A stretch of DNA of 64,000 bases, taken from positions 3,484,478 to 3,548,477 of the forward strand of contig NZ_KB892705.1 of the NCBI RefSeq assembly GCF_000373905.1, written 5' to 3'. How positions within the stretch are numbered: the stretch's first letter is position 1; every line of letters begins with the position of its first letter. A model generated the notes under the pieces. The model saw only the letters and a program-made list of their open reading frames with translations, searched no databases and was not told where the DNA came from. The DNA comes from Mycobacterium sp. 155. GTDB lineage: Bacteria > Actinomycetota > Actinomycetes > Mycobacteriales > Mycobacteriaceae. Position numbers and translations under genes: made by a program. Below, piece by piece: positions 9,116 through 19,501 of the stretch.

Positions 9116-9174
9116 GGATGTGTACCAACAGCGGAATGCAAGAGCATTTCGCTGAGAAGGCTCTTCAGTGGGTG

Positions 9175-9381
9175 CTACAGGCGTAGGACGAACCGAACTG
9201 TCTCGACCAGATCTCCATCATCATCGAGGCCGATCAGCGTCTCAATCACCCACATCAAGGCCTGGCCGTCACGTTTCGGGCCGACACCGCAAATTCTTTG
9301 TTCCCCTGCAAGGACATCCGCGAGTCGTTCAGAGAAGACATGCAATCCGCCATCCAGAATTGCAACCGACATCCGCCGCAA
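9175..9381 (-). CDS. short PAS-like hypothetical protein, doubtful
   Basis: 68 aa. The internal Met at residue 4 is an alternative start. The C-terminal half (GQALMWVIETLIGLDDDGDL, then VETVRFVL) resembles the last strands of a PAS domain, and the length would cover only part of one. It may be a remnant or a small real gene. No good ribosome site is visible. It converges on the basic protein gene and diverges from lysE. Confidence 0.35.
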   Translation of the reverse strand: MRRMSVAILDGGLHVFSERLADVLAGEQRICGVGPKRDGQALMWVIETLIGLDDDGDLVETVRFVLRL

Positions 9382-9481
9382 CGCGCCGCTGGTTGTGGAT
9401 CGCGACGAACATAAGAGTATCTAATGCAAAGTAAAGATTATTAGCTTCACTGAATCACGGGAGAGTCTTACTGTCTACCGC

Positions 9482-10081
9482 ATGGCCTCCCCTGTCCTGC
9501 TCGGCTTTCTGACCGCGATGACGCTCATCGCCGCCATCGGCGCACAGAATGCGTTCGTGCTGCGTCAGGGCATCCGCGGAGAGCACGTAATCCCGGTGAT
9601 CGCGTTGTGCACGGTCTCGGATCTGATCCTGATCGCCGCCGGTATCGCCGGCGTCGGGGCCTTGATCACCGCCCATCCCGACGCGGTGATGGTCGCCAAG
9701 TTCGGCGGGGCGGCATTCCTCATCGGATATGCCGTACTGGCAGCCAAACGTGCCTACCAACCGTCGACCCTCAACCCATCGGAGAAGACGCCGGCCCGCC
9801 TGGTCGAGGTGCTCCTCACGTGCGCAGCACTGACCTGGCTCAACCCGCACGTGTACCTCGACACGGTGGTCCTGCTCGGCTCGCTGGCCAACGAACAACA
9901 CGAGCAGCGTTGGCTTTTCGGTGCGGGCGCGGTCACGGCCAGTGCCGTATGGTTCGTCGGTCTCGGGCTGGGTGCCCGCCGACTCGCCGGGCTGTTCGCC
10001 ACCCCGCTGACCTGGCGCGTGCTCGATGGCATCATCGCCGTCACGATGGCAGCGCTAGGCGTGTGGATGTGGGTGTCCTGA
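9482..10081 (+). CDS. lysE: LysE-family amino-acid exporter
   Basis: 199 aa with about six membrane helices. Family signatures are present: [13 protein letters not shown] near residue 20 and the [17 protein letters not shown] segment near residue 120. LysE/ArgO proteins export basic amino acids such as lysine and arginine across the inner membrane. In M. tuberculosis and Corynebacterium the gene is divergent from the LysR-type regulator lysG. Here the upstream gene is not lysG, and no LysR protein is encoded in the window. The ~95 nt before the ATG are unusually AT-rich (agtaaagattattagcttc at 9430-9448), as expected of a regulated promoter. Specificity is inferred from family only. Confidence 0.88.
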   Translation: MASPVLLGFLTAMTLIAAIGAQNAFVLRQGIRGEHVIPVIALCTVSDLILIAAGIAGVGALITAHPDAVMVAKFGGAAFLIGYAVLAAKRAYQPSTLNPSEKTPARLVEVLLTCAALTWLNPHVYLDTVVLLGSLANEQHEQRWLFGAGAVTASAVWFVGLGLGARRLAGLFATPLTWRVLDGIIAVTMAALGVWMWVS

Positions 10082-10160
10082 CACATCCGCGGGGTCGCCG
10101 CCGCGCCGAGCCGCTGCTTAGGCAAGCTGGATACCAACCGAAACCCGAGGAGGGGCACCC

Positions 10161-11039
10161 GTGGACTTCACGACGATCCGGCACCAGCTCGATGACGGCA
10201 TCCTCACTGTTGTTCTCGACCGCCCGGAAAACCTCAACGCCTTCACCGTCGAGATGGCCGACGAGTTGGAACAGACCTTCGTGGCGGTCAACGATGACGA
10301 TGCGGTCCGCGCGGTCATCGTCACCGGCGAGGGCCGGGCGTTCTGCGCGGGCATGGACTTGTCGAGTGAAGACAATGTGTTCGGCCTCGACGAGTCGACG
10401 TCGCCGTCCCTGGCTGACCTGGCCGATCTCGACGCCCCCGAGTTGCGGCGGGTCCGCGATACCGGTGGTCGCGTGACCCTGGCGATCTACGCCTGCCGCA
10501 AGCCTGTGATCGCCGCCATCAACGGGGCCGCGGTGGGCATCGGCGCGACGATGACGCTTGCGATGGACGCCCGGCTGATGTCGACCAACGCCCGGTTCGG
10601 CCTGGTCTTCGGAAAACTCGGTATCACCCCTGAGGCATGTTCGACGTGGTTCCTGCCCCGGATCGTCGGTATGCCAACGGCTTTGGACCTGGTATACCGC
10701 TCCGACATTCTCACCGCAGACGCTGCCCGCGAGATCGGGTTGGCGCAGGCGGTTCACGAACCTGACGCACTTCTCACCGAGGCGCGGGCACTGGCCGATG
10801 CGTGGACGCGCGACCGCTCACCAGTGTCGGTCGCGCTCATGCGTCAGATGCTGTACCGGAACTCGGCCGAACCACACCCGGTCGACGCACACCGAGTGGA
10901 CTCGCTGGCCATGTTCTACACCAGCATCGGCGACGGCAACGACGGTGTGCGAGCCTTCCTCGAGAAGCGGGCCCCGCGGTTCTCCGCCCGCGCCTCCGAA
11001 ATGCCACCGTTCTACGGGGAGTGGGTCCGCGGCGAGTAG
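10161..11039 (+). CDS. enoyl-CoA hydratase/isomerase (crotonase) family protein
   Basis: 292 aa, GTG start after a strong gaggagggg site. Crotonase-fold landmarks are present: the oxyanion-hole strand GEGRAFCAGMDLSSED, the second oxyanion loop INGAAVGIGATMTLAMDARL, and FGKLGITPEACSTWFLPRIV with the Glu seen in hydratases. It would add water to, or isomerise, an enoyl-CoA. The chain cannot be told from sequence. The C-terminal ~50 residues complete the usual trimerisation helix. It is 79 nt after lysE and could share its transcript, but there is no obvious metabolic link. In mycobacteria it would count among the many echA genes. Confidence 0.88.
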   Translation: MDFTTIRHQLDDGILTVVLDRPENLNAFTVEMADELEQTFVAVNDDDAVRAVIVTGEGRAFCAGMDLSSEDNVFGLDESTSPSLADLADLDAPELRRVRDTGGRVTLAIYACRKPVIAAINGAAVGIGATMTLAMDARLMSTNARFGLVFGKLGITPEACSTWFLPRIVGMPTALDLVYRSDILTADAAREIGLAQAVHEPDALLTEARALADAWTRDRSPVSVALMRQMLYRNSAEPHPVDAHRVDSLAMFYTSIGDGNDGVRAFLEKRAPRFSARASEMPPFYGEWVRGE

Positions 11040-11371
11040 TAGCAACCGGCTTCCTTTCGGGGACACCTCAATTGATTGCTTGTCGCCGGCGGAGATTCTT
11101 TGACGATAAGTAGAGCAGACCTCCCCCCGGCCGACCGGTGCAAGGAGGATTGCGTTCCACTGGCTACTCACCGATCGCACTGATACCGATGACTGGCACG
11201 TCTGCTGCCAGAAGCGCTTTCGACGTGAGCTTCGTCGTCGTGAAGGCGCCAATCGAGTTCATCCATGTACGGGTAGTGCGGGCAGGCCGCCGGCGACTCG
11301 CAGCCGTCGCCGCAACGGCGATCGACAACTCTTCAGTGACGAGACCACTGCAAAGCAGTTACTCTGGCTAA
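11040..11371. other. intergenic, no gene recognised
   Basis: 332 nt between the crotonase gene and fecB2. Short frames on both strands lack protein-like composition. I looked for an IdeR box (TTAGGTTAGGCTAACCTAA type) ahead of fecB2 and saw only a weak partial match (gttactctggctaag, 11358-11372). Confidence 0.4.
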
Positions 11372-12325
11372 GTGCCGACAATCGTGTCCCGGCGGGGGTT
11401 TCTGGCTATCACCGCGGGCATGGCGCTCGTGGCCGCATGCAGTCCGGAAAAACCTGGCAAGGTGGCCAAGGACGGTTCAGTTACCATCCGGCACGTCTTC
11501 GGCGAGACAAAAGTCCCGGCCGCGCCGCAACGGGTGGTCAGTGCCGGCTTCACCGGCCAGGACGACCTCCTCGCGGTCGGCGTCGTACCGATCGCGGTCA
11601 CCGAATGGTTCGGCGATGAACCATTCGCGGTATGGCCGTGGGCCCAGCCCGAACTCGCGGGCGCCCAACCCACCGTGCTGAGCCTGACCGACGGTATCCA
11701 AGTCGACCAGATCACGAAGCTCAAGCCGGACCTCATCATCGCCACCAACGCCGGGCTGGACGCCGACACCTACTCGAAACTGTCCGAGATCGCCCCGACC
11801 ATCGCACAATCGGGCGCCGATGCCTTCTTCGAGCCCTGGAAGGACCAGGCCACCGTCATCGGCCAGGCGGTGTTCAAGAACGACCAGATGACGGGCCTGA
11901 TCAACGGCATCGACGAGAAGTTCAAGACCGCCGCCGCCAACAACCCGCAGTTCAACGGCAAGAAAGCGCTGTTGCTGGAGGGCACGCTGTTCCGCGACAG
12001 CATCCAGGCCATCACCCCCGGCTGGCGCACCGACTTCCTGACGCAACTCGGCTTCACCATCCCACCGGTCGAGGAGCTGATCCCCCGCGACAAGATGGCC
12101 GCCGTCCTCGACAGCGCCGACGTGCTGATTTGGACCACCGAGAGCGATCAGGACCGCGACGCGCTGCTCGCCGACCCCACCATCGCCGGTCTGCAGGCCA
12201 CCGCCCGCAACCGCCACGTGTTCACCACCAAGGACCTGGCCGGAGCGATCGCCTTCGCCTCCCCGCTGTCCTACCCACTGGTGGCCGATCAACTGCCGCC
12301 ACTGCTGGCCCGCGCGCTGGCCTGA
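11372..12325 (+). CDS. fecB2: Fe(III)-siderophore ABC transporter substrate-binding lipoprotein (FecB2-like)
   Basis: 317 aa from GTG. The N-terminus combines a twin-arginine motif (SRRGFLA) with a lipobox (LVAACS, Cys22), so it is probably Tat-exported and lipid-anchored. The body has the class III periplasmic binding fold: PQRVVSAGFTGQDDLLAVGV, then LKPDLIIATNAGLDADTYSKLSEIAPTI split across residues ~113-145, and VLDSADVLIWTTE. Such proteins capture ferric siderophores or heme for an ABC importer, and no permease or ATPase gene is nearby. Position next to yhhQ, pxpBC and aac(2') matches M. tuberculosis Rv0265c. Start and TAT-lipoprotein nature are supported by sequence; the ligand is inferred. 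Confidence 0.87.
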   Translation: MPTIVSRRGFLAITAGMALVAACSPEKPGKVAKDGSVTIRHVFGETKVPAAPQRVVSAGFTGQDDLLAVGVVPIAVTEWFGDEPFAVWPWAQPELAGAQPTVLSLTDGIQVDQITKLKPDLIIATNAGLDADTYSKLSEIAPTIAQSGADAFFEPWKDQATVIGQAVFKNDQMTGLINGIDEKFKTAAANNPQFNGKKALLLEGTLFRDSIQAITPGWRTDFLTQLGFTIPPVEELIPRDKMAAVLDSADVLIWTTESDQDRDALLADPTIAGLQATARNRHVFTTKDLAGAIAFASPLSYPLVADQLPPLLARALA

Positions 12326-12337
12326 CAAGATGGCCCG

Positions 12338-13021
12338 GTGACAAGCACCCAAGAACAGGAGCACCACGGCACGGCGGCCATCGGCTCCGCCTACTATCCG
12401 GTACTCGTCGCGGTATTCACGGCGCTGGTGATCATCTCCAACGTCACGGCCACCAAGGGTGTCGCGTTCGGCCCCATCATCACCGACGGCGGGTTCATCG
12501 TCTTTCCGCTCACCTACATCATCGGCGACGTGCTCTCGGAGGTGTACGGGTTCAAGGCCGCCCGCCGCGCGATCTTCCTCGGCTTCGCGATGAACGTCCT
12601 GGCGGCATTCATCTTCTGGGTGACCATCTACCTGCCGGCTGCGGACTTCTACACCAACGAAGAACACTTCGAGAATGTCGTGCACGCCTACACGCAGTTG
12701 ATCGTCGCCGGGCTGGCCGGCTTCATCGTCGGGCAGACCATCAATGCGTGGGTTGTCGTCGCCATCAAGGAACGGACCAAGGAGAAGCACCTGTGGGCCC
12801 GCCTGGTCGGATCCACCTTCGCCGGACAGCTGGGCGACACCCTGGTGTTCTGCAGCATCGCCGCCAGTGCCATCGGCATCTCGACCTTCAAAGACTTCGC
12901 CACCTACACCGCGCTGGGCTGGTTCTACAAGACTGCCGTCGAGGTGGTCATGCTGCCGGTCACCTACCGCGTGATCGCTTTCATCAAGCGTCGAGAGCCC
13001 ACATATCAGCTTGCGGTGTGA
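12338..13021 (+). CDS. yhhQ: queuosine precursor transporter (YhhQ/QPTR, DUF165)
   Basis: 227 aa from GTG, 12 nt after fecB2, probably the same operon. Six or seven hydrophobic helices. Family landmarks are FPLTYIIGDVLSEVYGFKAA, NEEHFENVV in the outer loop, and GDTLVFCSIAA. YhhQ proteins import queuine-pathway precursors (preQ0/preQ1) into the cytoplasm. No tgt or que genes lie in the window, so the substrate is assigned by family only. Confidence 0.87.
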   Translation: MTSTQEQEHHGTAAIGSAYYPVLVAVFTALVIISNVTATKGVAFGPIITDGGFIVFPLTYIIGDVLSEVYGFKAARRAIFLGFAMNVLAAFIFWVTIYLPAADFYTNEEHFENVVHAYTQLIVAGLAGFIVGQTINAWVVVAIKERTKEKHLWARLVGSTFAGQLGDTLVFCSIAASAIGISTFKDFATYTALGWFYKTAVEVVMLPVTYRVIAFIKRREPTYQLAV

Positions 13022-13069
13022 GGCTTCAGTAAGGCAGTTCTGGCAAGGCTCGTAGAGCCGCCACTTTCA

Positions 13070-13085
13070 TACCTACTCGCAGGTA
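13070..13085. promoter_or_regulatory. palindrome upstream of pxpB
   Basis: TACCT-actcgc-AGGTA, perfect 5-bp arms, ending 10 nt before the pxpB ATG at 13096. Its position over the probable promoter/leader suggests a repressor site for pxpBC. The regulator is unknown. Confidence 0.4.
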
Positions 13086-13095
13086 AGTTCGGATT

Positions 13096-13758
13096 ATGAG
13101 TGTGACATCAGATGTGGTGGACGCGCTGGTCTTGCCAGCAGTTCACGAATACGGGGATCACGGGCTGCTGTTCGAGTTCGACAGTACCGCCGAGGTTTTG
13201 GCGTGGACCGCCAAACTGCAGGAGACCGATCTGCTCGGCGTCGTCGACATCGTCCCAGCATCTCGCACCATCCTGGTCAAGCTCGCCAGCCCGCGCTACC
13301 AGCCCGGTGCCCGGCAGCGGCTGAGCAAGCTCCGGCTGGCGCCGGAGTCGATCGTGCCCCAGCCCGCGAGCGGCAAGGTCGACCTGACGATCGATGTGGT
13401 CTACGACGGCGCCGACCTGCAGGAAGTAGCCACTCTGACCGGGCTGACCCCTGCGGCGGTGATTGCGGCCCACATCGGCACCCCGTGGCGGGTCGGATTC
13501 GGCGGTTTTGTACCAGGTTTCGCATACCTGGTGGATGGCGACCCGCGACTACAGGTCCCCCGCCGCGCCGAGCCGCGCACCAGCGTGCCGCCCGGGTCCG
13601 TCGCGCTGGCCGGCGAGTTCAGCGGTATCTATCCGCGGCAGTCACCGGGCGGCTGGCAGTTGATCGGGCACACCGACGCCGTGCTGTTCGATGCCGATCG
13701 CGACAAACCGGCGCTGCTGACACCCGGCATGTGGGTGCAGTTCCGGGCAATCGGCTGA
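13096..13758 (+). CDS. pxpB: 5-oxoprolinase subunit PxpB (KipI-like)
   Basis: 220 aa. Carries the allophanate-hydrolase subunit-1 fold: [10 protein letters not shown] near the N-terminus, [20 protein letters not shown] and the [19 protein letters not shown] segment. With PxpC (27 nt downstream) and PxpA it forms the ATP-dependent prokaryotic 5-oxoprolinase, which opens pyroglutamate to glutamate. The equivalent in M. tuberculosis is Rv0264c. No PxpA (LamB/YcsF) gene is in this window. Cytosolic. Confidence 0.9.
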   Translation: MSVTSDVVDALVLPAVHEYGDHGLLFEFDSTAEVLAWTAKLQETDLLGVVDIVPASRTILVKLASPRYQPGARQRLSKLRLAPESIVPQPASGKVDLTIDVVYDGADLQEVATLTGLTPAAVIAAHIGTPWRVGFGGFVPGFAYLVDGDPRLQVPRRAEPRTSVPPGSVALAGEFSGIYPRQSPGGWQLIGHTDAVLFDADRDKPALLTPGMWVQFRAIG

Positions 13759-14667
<909 letters not shown>

Positions 14668-14723
14668 GCCGCACCGGCCATTGACCGGTACCGACCCGAG
14701 ACACCCGCGCGCGTCGCTGGTAG

Positions 14724-15368
<645 letters not shown>

Positions 15369-15454
15369 CCGTCTCGCACGGTCCACCGCGACAGGCGTCA
15401 CAATGGTCCCGACAGACCGACACGCCCCGGCAATGGCCGAGATAATGACTGGAA

Positions 15455-16648
15455 ATGCGGCGTCACATGACTGGAAACATGACCGAGCCCGGCTGGGCAC
15501 CGCTTACCGGCTTCCGTGTGGCGGTGACCTCCGCCCGACGTGCCGATGAGCTGAGCACGTTGCTGAGGCGGCGCGGCGCGACGGTGACCAGCGCAGCCGC
15601 CATCACAATGGTTCCCCTACCCGACGACGATGAGCTACGCACCAACACCGAGACACTGATCGCAAATCCGCCCGACATCGTGGTCGCCACCACCGGGATC
15701 GGCTTTCGTGGCTGGATCGCCGCGGCGAGTGGCTGGGGCTTGGACTCTGAGCTGACCCACGCCCTGAGCCAGGCCCGCGTCGTGTCCCGCGGGCCGAAGG
15801 CCACCGGCGCACTACGGGCCGCTGGTCTGCCAGAGGAATGGTCACCAGATTCGGAATCCTCCCGCGAGGTGCTGCGCTACCTCGTCGAGCAGGGAATCGC
15901 GGGCCGTCGCATCGCCGTCCAGTTGCACGGTGCAACCGACGAATGGGATCCATTCCCCGAATTCCTCGACGAATTACGAAGTGCCGGTGCGGAAGTGGTG
16001 CCGATCAAGGTGTACCGCTGGCATCCCGCGCCACGCGACGGCGAATTCGACCAATTGGTGACGGGTATCGCCGAACAACGTTTCGACGCCGTGAGTTTCA
16101 CGTCGGCACCGGCCGTGGCCTCGGTGTTGATGCGGGCCGCGGAGATGGGGATCGCCGATCAGGTGGTGTCGGCACTGCGCACGGACGTGCATGCGATGTG
16201 CGTCGGTCCGGTCACCGCTCAGCCGCTCGTCCAGCTCGGGGTGCCCGCCTCGGCACCCGAACGCATGCGGTTGGGCGCGCTGGCACGTCACATCACCGAC
16301 GAATTGCCGATACTGCAGGCCCGCACCGTCCAAGCGGCCGGTCACACACTGGAGATCCGGGGTACCTGCGTGCTGATCGACGGTGTGGCCAAGCCGCTGT
16401 CCCCGGCTTCGATGGCGACCCTCCGCGCGCTGTCGCACCGACCTGGCGCGACGGTGTCCGAATTCGACCTGCTTGCCGTCTTGCCCGGCAGCGAAACCGA
16501 CACTCACGCCGTGAAAACAGCAGTGCTACAACTACGAAATGCTTTGGGAGACAAGAATATCGTTTCGACGGTGGCGAGACGTGGCTACCGGCTGACTGTC
16601 GACGAACCACACTCTCCGGTGGACGCAGACCCCTCCGGCGCGCGATGA
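15455..16648 (+). CDS. uroporphyrinogen-III synthase-like / OmpR-type DNA-binding fusion (Rv0260c-like)
   Basis: 397 aa. Residues ~15-280 have the two-domain HemD fold: GFRVAVTSARRADELSTLL, VVATTGIGFRGWIAAASGWG, VQLHGATDEWDPFPEFLDEL and FDAVSFTSAPAVASVLM. Residues ~295-385 are a winged-helix transcriptional regulator C-terminal domain, with LSPASMATLRALSHRPGATV and VKTAVLQLRNALGDKNIVST, then RRGYRL. Such fusions are annotated as HemD-like regulators of nitrate/nitrite genes in actinobacteria. In M. tuberculosis Rv0260c lies next to narK3 and aac. No nitrate gene is present here. HemD activity is not assured. Three in-frame ATGs lie within the first 9 codons, so the start is uncertain by a few residues. 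Confidence 0.85.
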   Translation: MRRHMTGNMTEPGWAPLTGFRVAVTSARRADELSTLLRRRGATVTSAAAITMVPLPDDDELRTNTETLIANPPDIVVATTGIGFRGWIAAASGWGLDSELTHALSQARVVSRGPKATGALRAAGLPEEWSPDSESSREVLRYLVEQGIAGRRIAVQLHGATDEWDPFPEFLDELRSAGAEVVPIKVYRWHPAPRDGEFDQLVTGIAEQRFDAVSFTSAPAVASVLMRAAEMGIADQVVSALRTDVHAMCVGPVTAQPLVQLGVPASAPERMRLGALARHITDELPILQARTVQAAGHTLEIRGTCVLIDGVAKPLSPASMATLRALSHRPGATVSEFDLLAVLPGSETDTHAVKTAVLQLRNALGDKNIVSTVARRGYRLTVDEPHSPVDADPSGAR

Positions 16649-16669
16649 GCCTGGCACTGTAGTCAGCCG

Positions 16670-17260
16670 TTACCGGCCGATCGCATAGAACTGACCCATG
16701 CCGCCACCAGCGCGCAGCGCCAGCGCAGCGGCCGCCGCATTGCGCTGGCGTCCTAGCTGCTTGTCGACGGGCTCTTCCAGGATCGGTTGCGTTACGCCGG
16801 TGGGGATATCGTCGGCGAGCCGCTGAGCTTGTACCCCGGGATGGTTCGGCTGATCGCCAACCGGTTCGGCAGAGCGGGCGTATTGGGCCCGCCGGCCGCG
16901 GTGTGAGGCCTGTGCGCCGACCACCAACGGCCCAGCCAGCACAGCCAGCAATAGCACTGCGCCGCCTCCACCGACCGACAGTGCCGCCGTCCGGCGCTCG
17001 GTGATCAAACCCTCGCACTGTTCGGCGTAGTCACTTATCGCGTACGCCGGCCCCGCCAAAGTGTGCTGGTCCAGGTTGAGCAGATCCTGCTTGGCTGCGA
17101 CGTTGTAGGACGGGTGCATACCGGTGCCGCACGGTATCGGCGCGCCGGTGCGGTCGACCACGTCAAGACCAAGCGGCAACGTCAGCGCGATCGCCGCGCC
17201 GAGCACAGCGGCCGCACCGAGCAAACCCACCATCTTCGCCATGGAACCCGCAAACGTCAT
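16670..17260 (-). CDS. two-helix membrane protein of unknown function
   Basis: 196 aa if started at the ATG at 17260, which has aaagggg about 10 nt upstream. A longer frame to 17311 lacks a ribosome site. One helix is residues ~9-30 (MVGLLGAAAVLGAAIALTLP); a second (~95-115) is VGGGGAVLLLAVLAGPLVVG. The loop between them (PCGTGMHPSYNVA and a second Cys in YAEQCEGL) would be outside. A ~75-residue soluble tail rich in Arg, Gln and Ala follows. The two outside cysteines could form a disulfide. No family was recognised. Convergent with the HemD-like regulator gene. Confidence 0.65.
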   Translation of the reverse strand: MTFAGSMAKMVGLLGAAAVLGAAIALTLPLGLDVVDRTGAPIPCGTGMHPSYNVAAKQDLLNLDQHTLAGPAYAISDYAEQCEGLITERRTAALSVGGGGAVLLLAVLAGPLVVGAQASHRGRRAQYARSAEPVGDQPNHPGVQAQRLADDIPTGVTQPILEEPVDKQLGRQRNAAAAALALRAGGGMGQFYAIGR

Positions 17261-17489
17261 CCTGGTCAGCCCCTTTGTGAAGCACTCCGCTACGCGATAG
17301 TAGCGGTCCACAGCGAACTTCTCTAGTTAGCCATAACCGCTGCACCAGGAGTCGTCGACACTTTGTTCAACTGCTGTTCATCTCGACGATCTGCGACATA
17401 AAGGCCATGTGTACGCCGAGATTTTCCCACGTCGCCACACAGATCACCGTTCAGGCCGGTCACAGTGATTCAGTAATCAAGACCTGTAC

Positions 17490-19076
17490 TCAGCTATCGC
17501 CTGTCCAATGTTCGGCCGATACGCCGCGCAACGGCTCCGATAGCGCCGAGTTCGCCGCAGCCACCGCGGCCCCGCTGCGGACGAACTCAACGGCAGCCTC
17601 GACCTCGCGGGACAGGAAGCGGTCTTGGCCCGGGCCGGGTACCTGTTCGCGCAGCGCGGCAACGACAGCGCCGGTCGCCGGCCCCGGCTGCAGCGGTGCG
17701 CGCAGATCGATGGCCCGCGCCGCGGTCAGCAATTCGATGGCGAGCACCCGGGTCAGCCCGTCAATCGCCAACCGGAGTTTGCGGCCCGCAGACCATCCCA
17801 TCGAGACATGATCCTCCTGCATCGCGCTCGACGGGATCGAGTCGACGCTGGCGGGCACGGCCAGCCGCTTGAGCTCGGACACGATCGCCGCCTGGGTGTA
17901 CTGCGCGATCATGTGACCGGAGTCGACGCCCGCGTCATGGGCCAGGAACGGCGGCAGATTGCGCGACCGTGCCACGTCGAGCATCCGGTCGGTACGCCGT
18001 TCACTCATCGACGCCACATCGGCGACTGCAATGGCCAGGAAGTCCAGCACGTAGGCGACCGGCGCACCGTGGAAGTTGCCGTTGGACTCCACTCGACCGT
18101 CGATCGTGACGACCGGGTTGTCGATCGCCGAGGCCAGTTCGTAGCCGGCGATGGTGCGGGCGTGGGCAAGGGTGTCACGCGCGGCACCGGCGACCTGAGG
18201 TGCGCACCGCATCGAGTATGCGTCCTGGACGTAGGTACAGTCTGGACCCACGTGGCTCGCCACGATCGGGGAATTCGCCAGCAGCGCACGCATATTCGCG
18301 GCCGCCACGGCCTGGCCCGGCTGGGGTCGTAAGGCCTGCAGATCGGCCGCGAACACGCGGTCGGTACCGAGCATCGCCTCGACGCTCATCGACGCCGTCA
18401 GATCGGCGCAACGCAGCAGCATGTCGAAGTCATGGCAGGCCAGCAGCAGCATGCCGAGCATGCCGTCGGTGCCATTGATCAGCGCCAGTCCGTCCTTTTC
18501 CGCAGGCTCGATCGGCTCAATGCCGACCTCACGCATCGCATCTGCGGACGCCCGCAGGTTGCCTGCGGCGTCGCGCACGTCACCCTCACCGAGAAGCGCG
18601 AGCGCGCAGTGTGCCAGCGGCGCCAGATCACCCGAACAGCCCAGCGAACCGTACTCCCGCACGACGGGCGTGATCCCCGCATTGAGCAGGGCAGCCATGG
18701 TGGTGGCGATTTCCGCCTGCACCCCGGTGCATCCTGTGGCCAGCGTCGAAAGCCGCAGCAGCATGAGCGCGCGGACCACCTCACGCTCTACCTCGGGCCC
18801 TGATCCGGCCGCATGCGACCGGATCAGGGAGCGCTGCAACTGCACCCGCTGGTCGAGCGGGATGTGCACACTGGCCAGCGCACCGAAACCGGTCGACACC
18901 CCGTAGTGCGGTCTCACATCGAGGGCCAGTGCATCGATGATGGCGCGCGCCTCTGCGATCGCAGCAAGCGCGTCGCTACCGAGTTCCACGCCCACGCCGT
19001 GCCGGGCGACGGCAACGACGTCAGCCTCCGAAACCGGCCCCTGACCGACGATGACCCGGGGCAGCGTGCTGTTCAT
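17490..19076 (-). CDS. hutH: histidine ammonia-lyase
   Basis: 528 aa. The ATG at 19076 follows gggagaa; the longer upstream frame is not protein-like. HutH removes ammonia from L-histidine to give urocanate using an autocatalytic MIO group. The MIO segment reads EYGSLGCSGDLAPLAH, so the usual Ala-Ser-Gly triad is Cys147-Ser148-Gly149. Other family marks are present: YGVSTGFGALA (from residue 58), GTDGMLGMLLL, QDAYSMRCAPQV and NFHGAPVAYVLDFLAIA. Cytosolic homotetramer in the family. Divergent from hutU across a 425-nt region, so both arms are likely controlled together. Confidence 0.95.
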   Translation of the reverse strand: MNSTLPRVIVGQGPVSEADVVAVARHGVGVELGSDALAAIAEARAIIDALALDVRPHYGVSTGFGALASVHIPLDQRVQLQRSLIRSHAAGSGPEVEREVVRALMLLRLSTLATGCTGVQAEIATTMAALLNAGITPVVREYGSLGCSGDLAPLAHCALALLGEGDVRDAAGNLRASADAMREVGIEPIEPAEKDGLALINGTDGMLGMLLLACHDFDMLLRCADLTASMSVEAMLGTDRVFAADLQALRPQPGQAVAAANMRALLANSPIVASHVGPDCTYVQDAYSMRCAPQVAGAARDTLAHARTIAGYELASAIDNPVVTIDGRVESNGNFHGAPVAYVLDFLAIAVADVASMSERRTDRMLDVARSRNLPPFLAHDAGVDSGHMIAQYTQAAIVSELKRLAVPASVDSIPSSAMQEDHVSMGWSAGRKLRLAIDGLTRVLAIELLTAARAIDLRAPLQPGPATGAVVAALREQVPGPGQDRFLSREVEAAVEFVRSGAAVAAANSALSEPLRGVSAEHWTGDS

Positions 19077-19501
19077 CTGATTCTCCCTACCGAATGGGTG
19101 TGAGGCCTCACGGAACCACGATGGACCGGCACCGGAGAGTTGCGGGCGATTTTGATGGTGGTCGAGCCGATCGCGGGTACCGCGACGTCCCGCTACAGCT
19201 CGATGAATGCACACATTCAGTATCGACTTCCAGGTTAGTGTGACTATTCAGTAGATATCGGCCAGGGATCTTGAACAGGTCTTCATTCACAGTGCACATT
19301 CGGCTAACACCGTCGAATCGAGGGACGATGCCGACAGGGCGGACACCAGCAGCTGCGGCCAACGTTCGACGCTGGTTCAACATGCTGATCGAAGGCCGGC
19401 AACTGGCCAACTCCGGCTAGAGGAGTTCGACCAGCGCGCCGCAGACCGCAATCCGTTTCTCGATTAGCCGCTCTACCAACGAGGTTCAAGGGAGAGATCA
19501 C
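19077..19501. promoter_or_regulatory. hutH-hutU divergent regulatory region
   Basis: No gene is convincing here. Features seen are a perfect 12-bp palindrome GTGAGGCCTCAC at 19100-19111, 24 nt upstream of the hutH start, and the octamer ATTCAGTA directly repeated at 19215-19222 and 19246-19253, 31 bp apart (about three helical turns). A weak -10-like tagata at 19252-19257 points towards hutU. These are candidates for hut regulator sites. No regulator gene is encoded in the locus. Confidence 0.45.

Noticed and set aside
11355..11372. Possible IdeR iron box before fecB2
   Set aside because: Only about half of the 19-bp consensus is matched, and there is no symmetry.
11632..13032. 466-aa plus-strand ORF across fecB2 and yhhQ
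   Set aside because: Shifted-frame shadow rich in Arg, His and Pro. The two real genes have clear family motifs.
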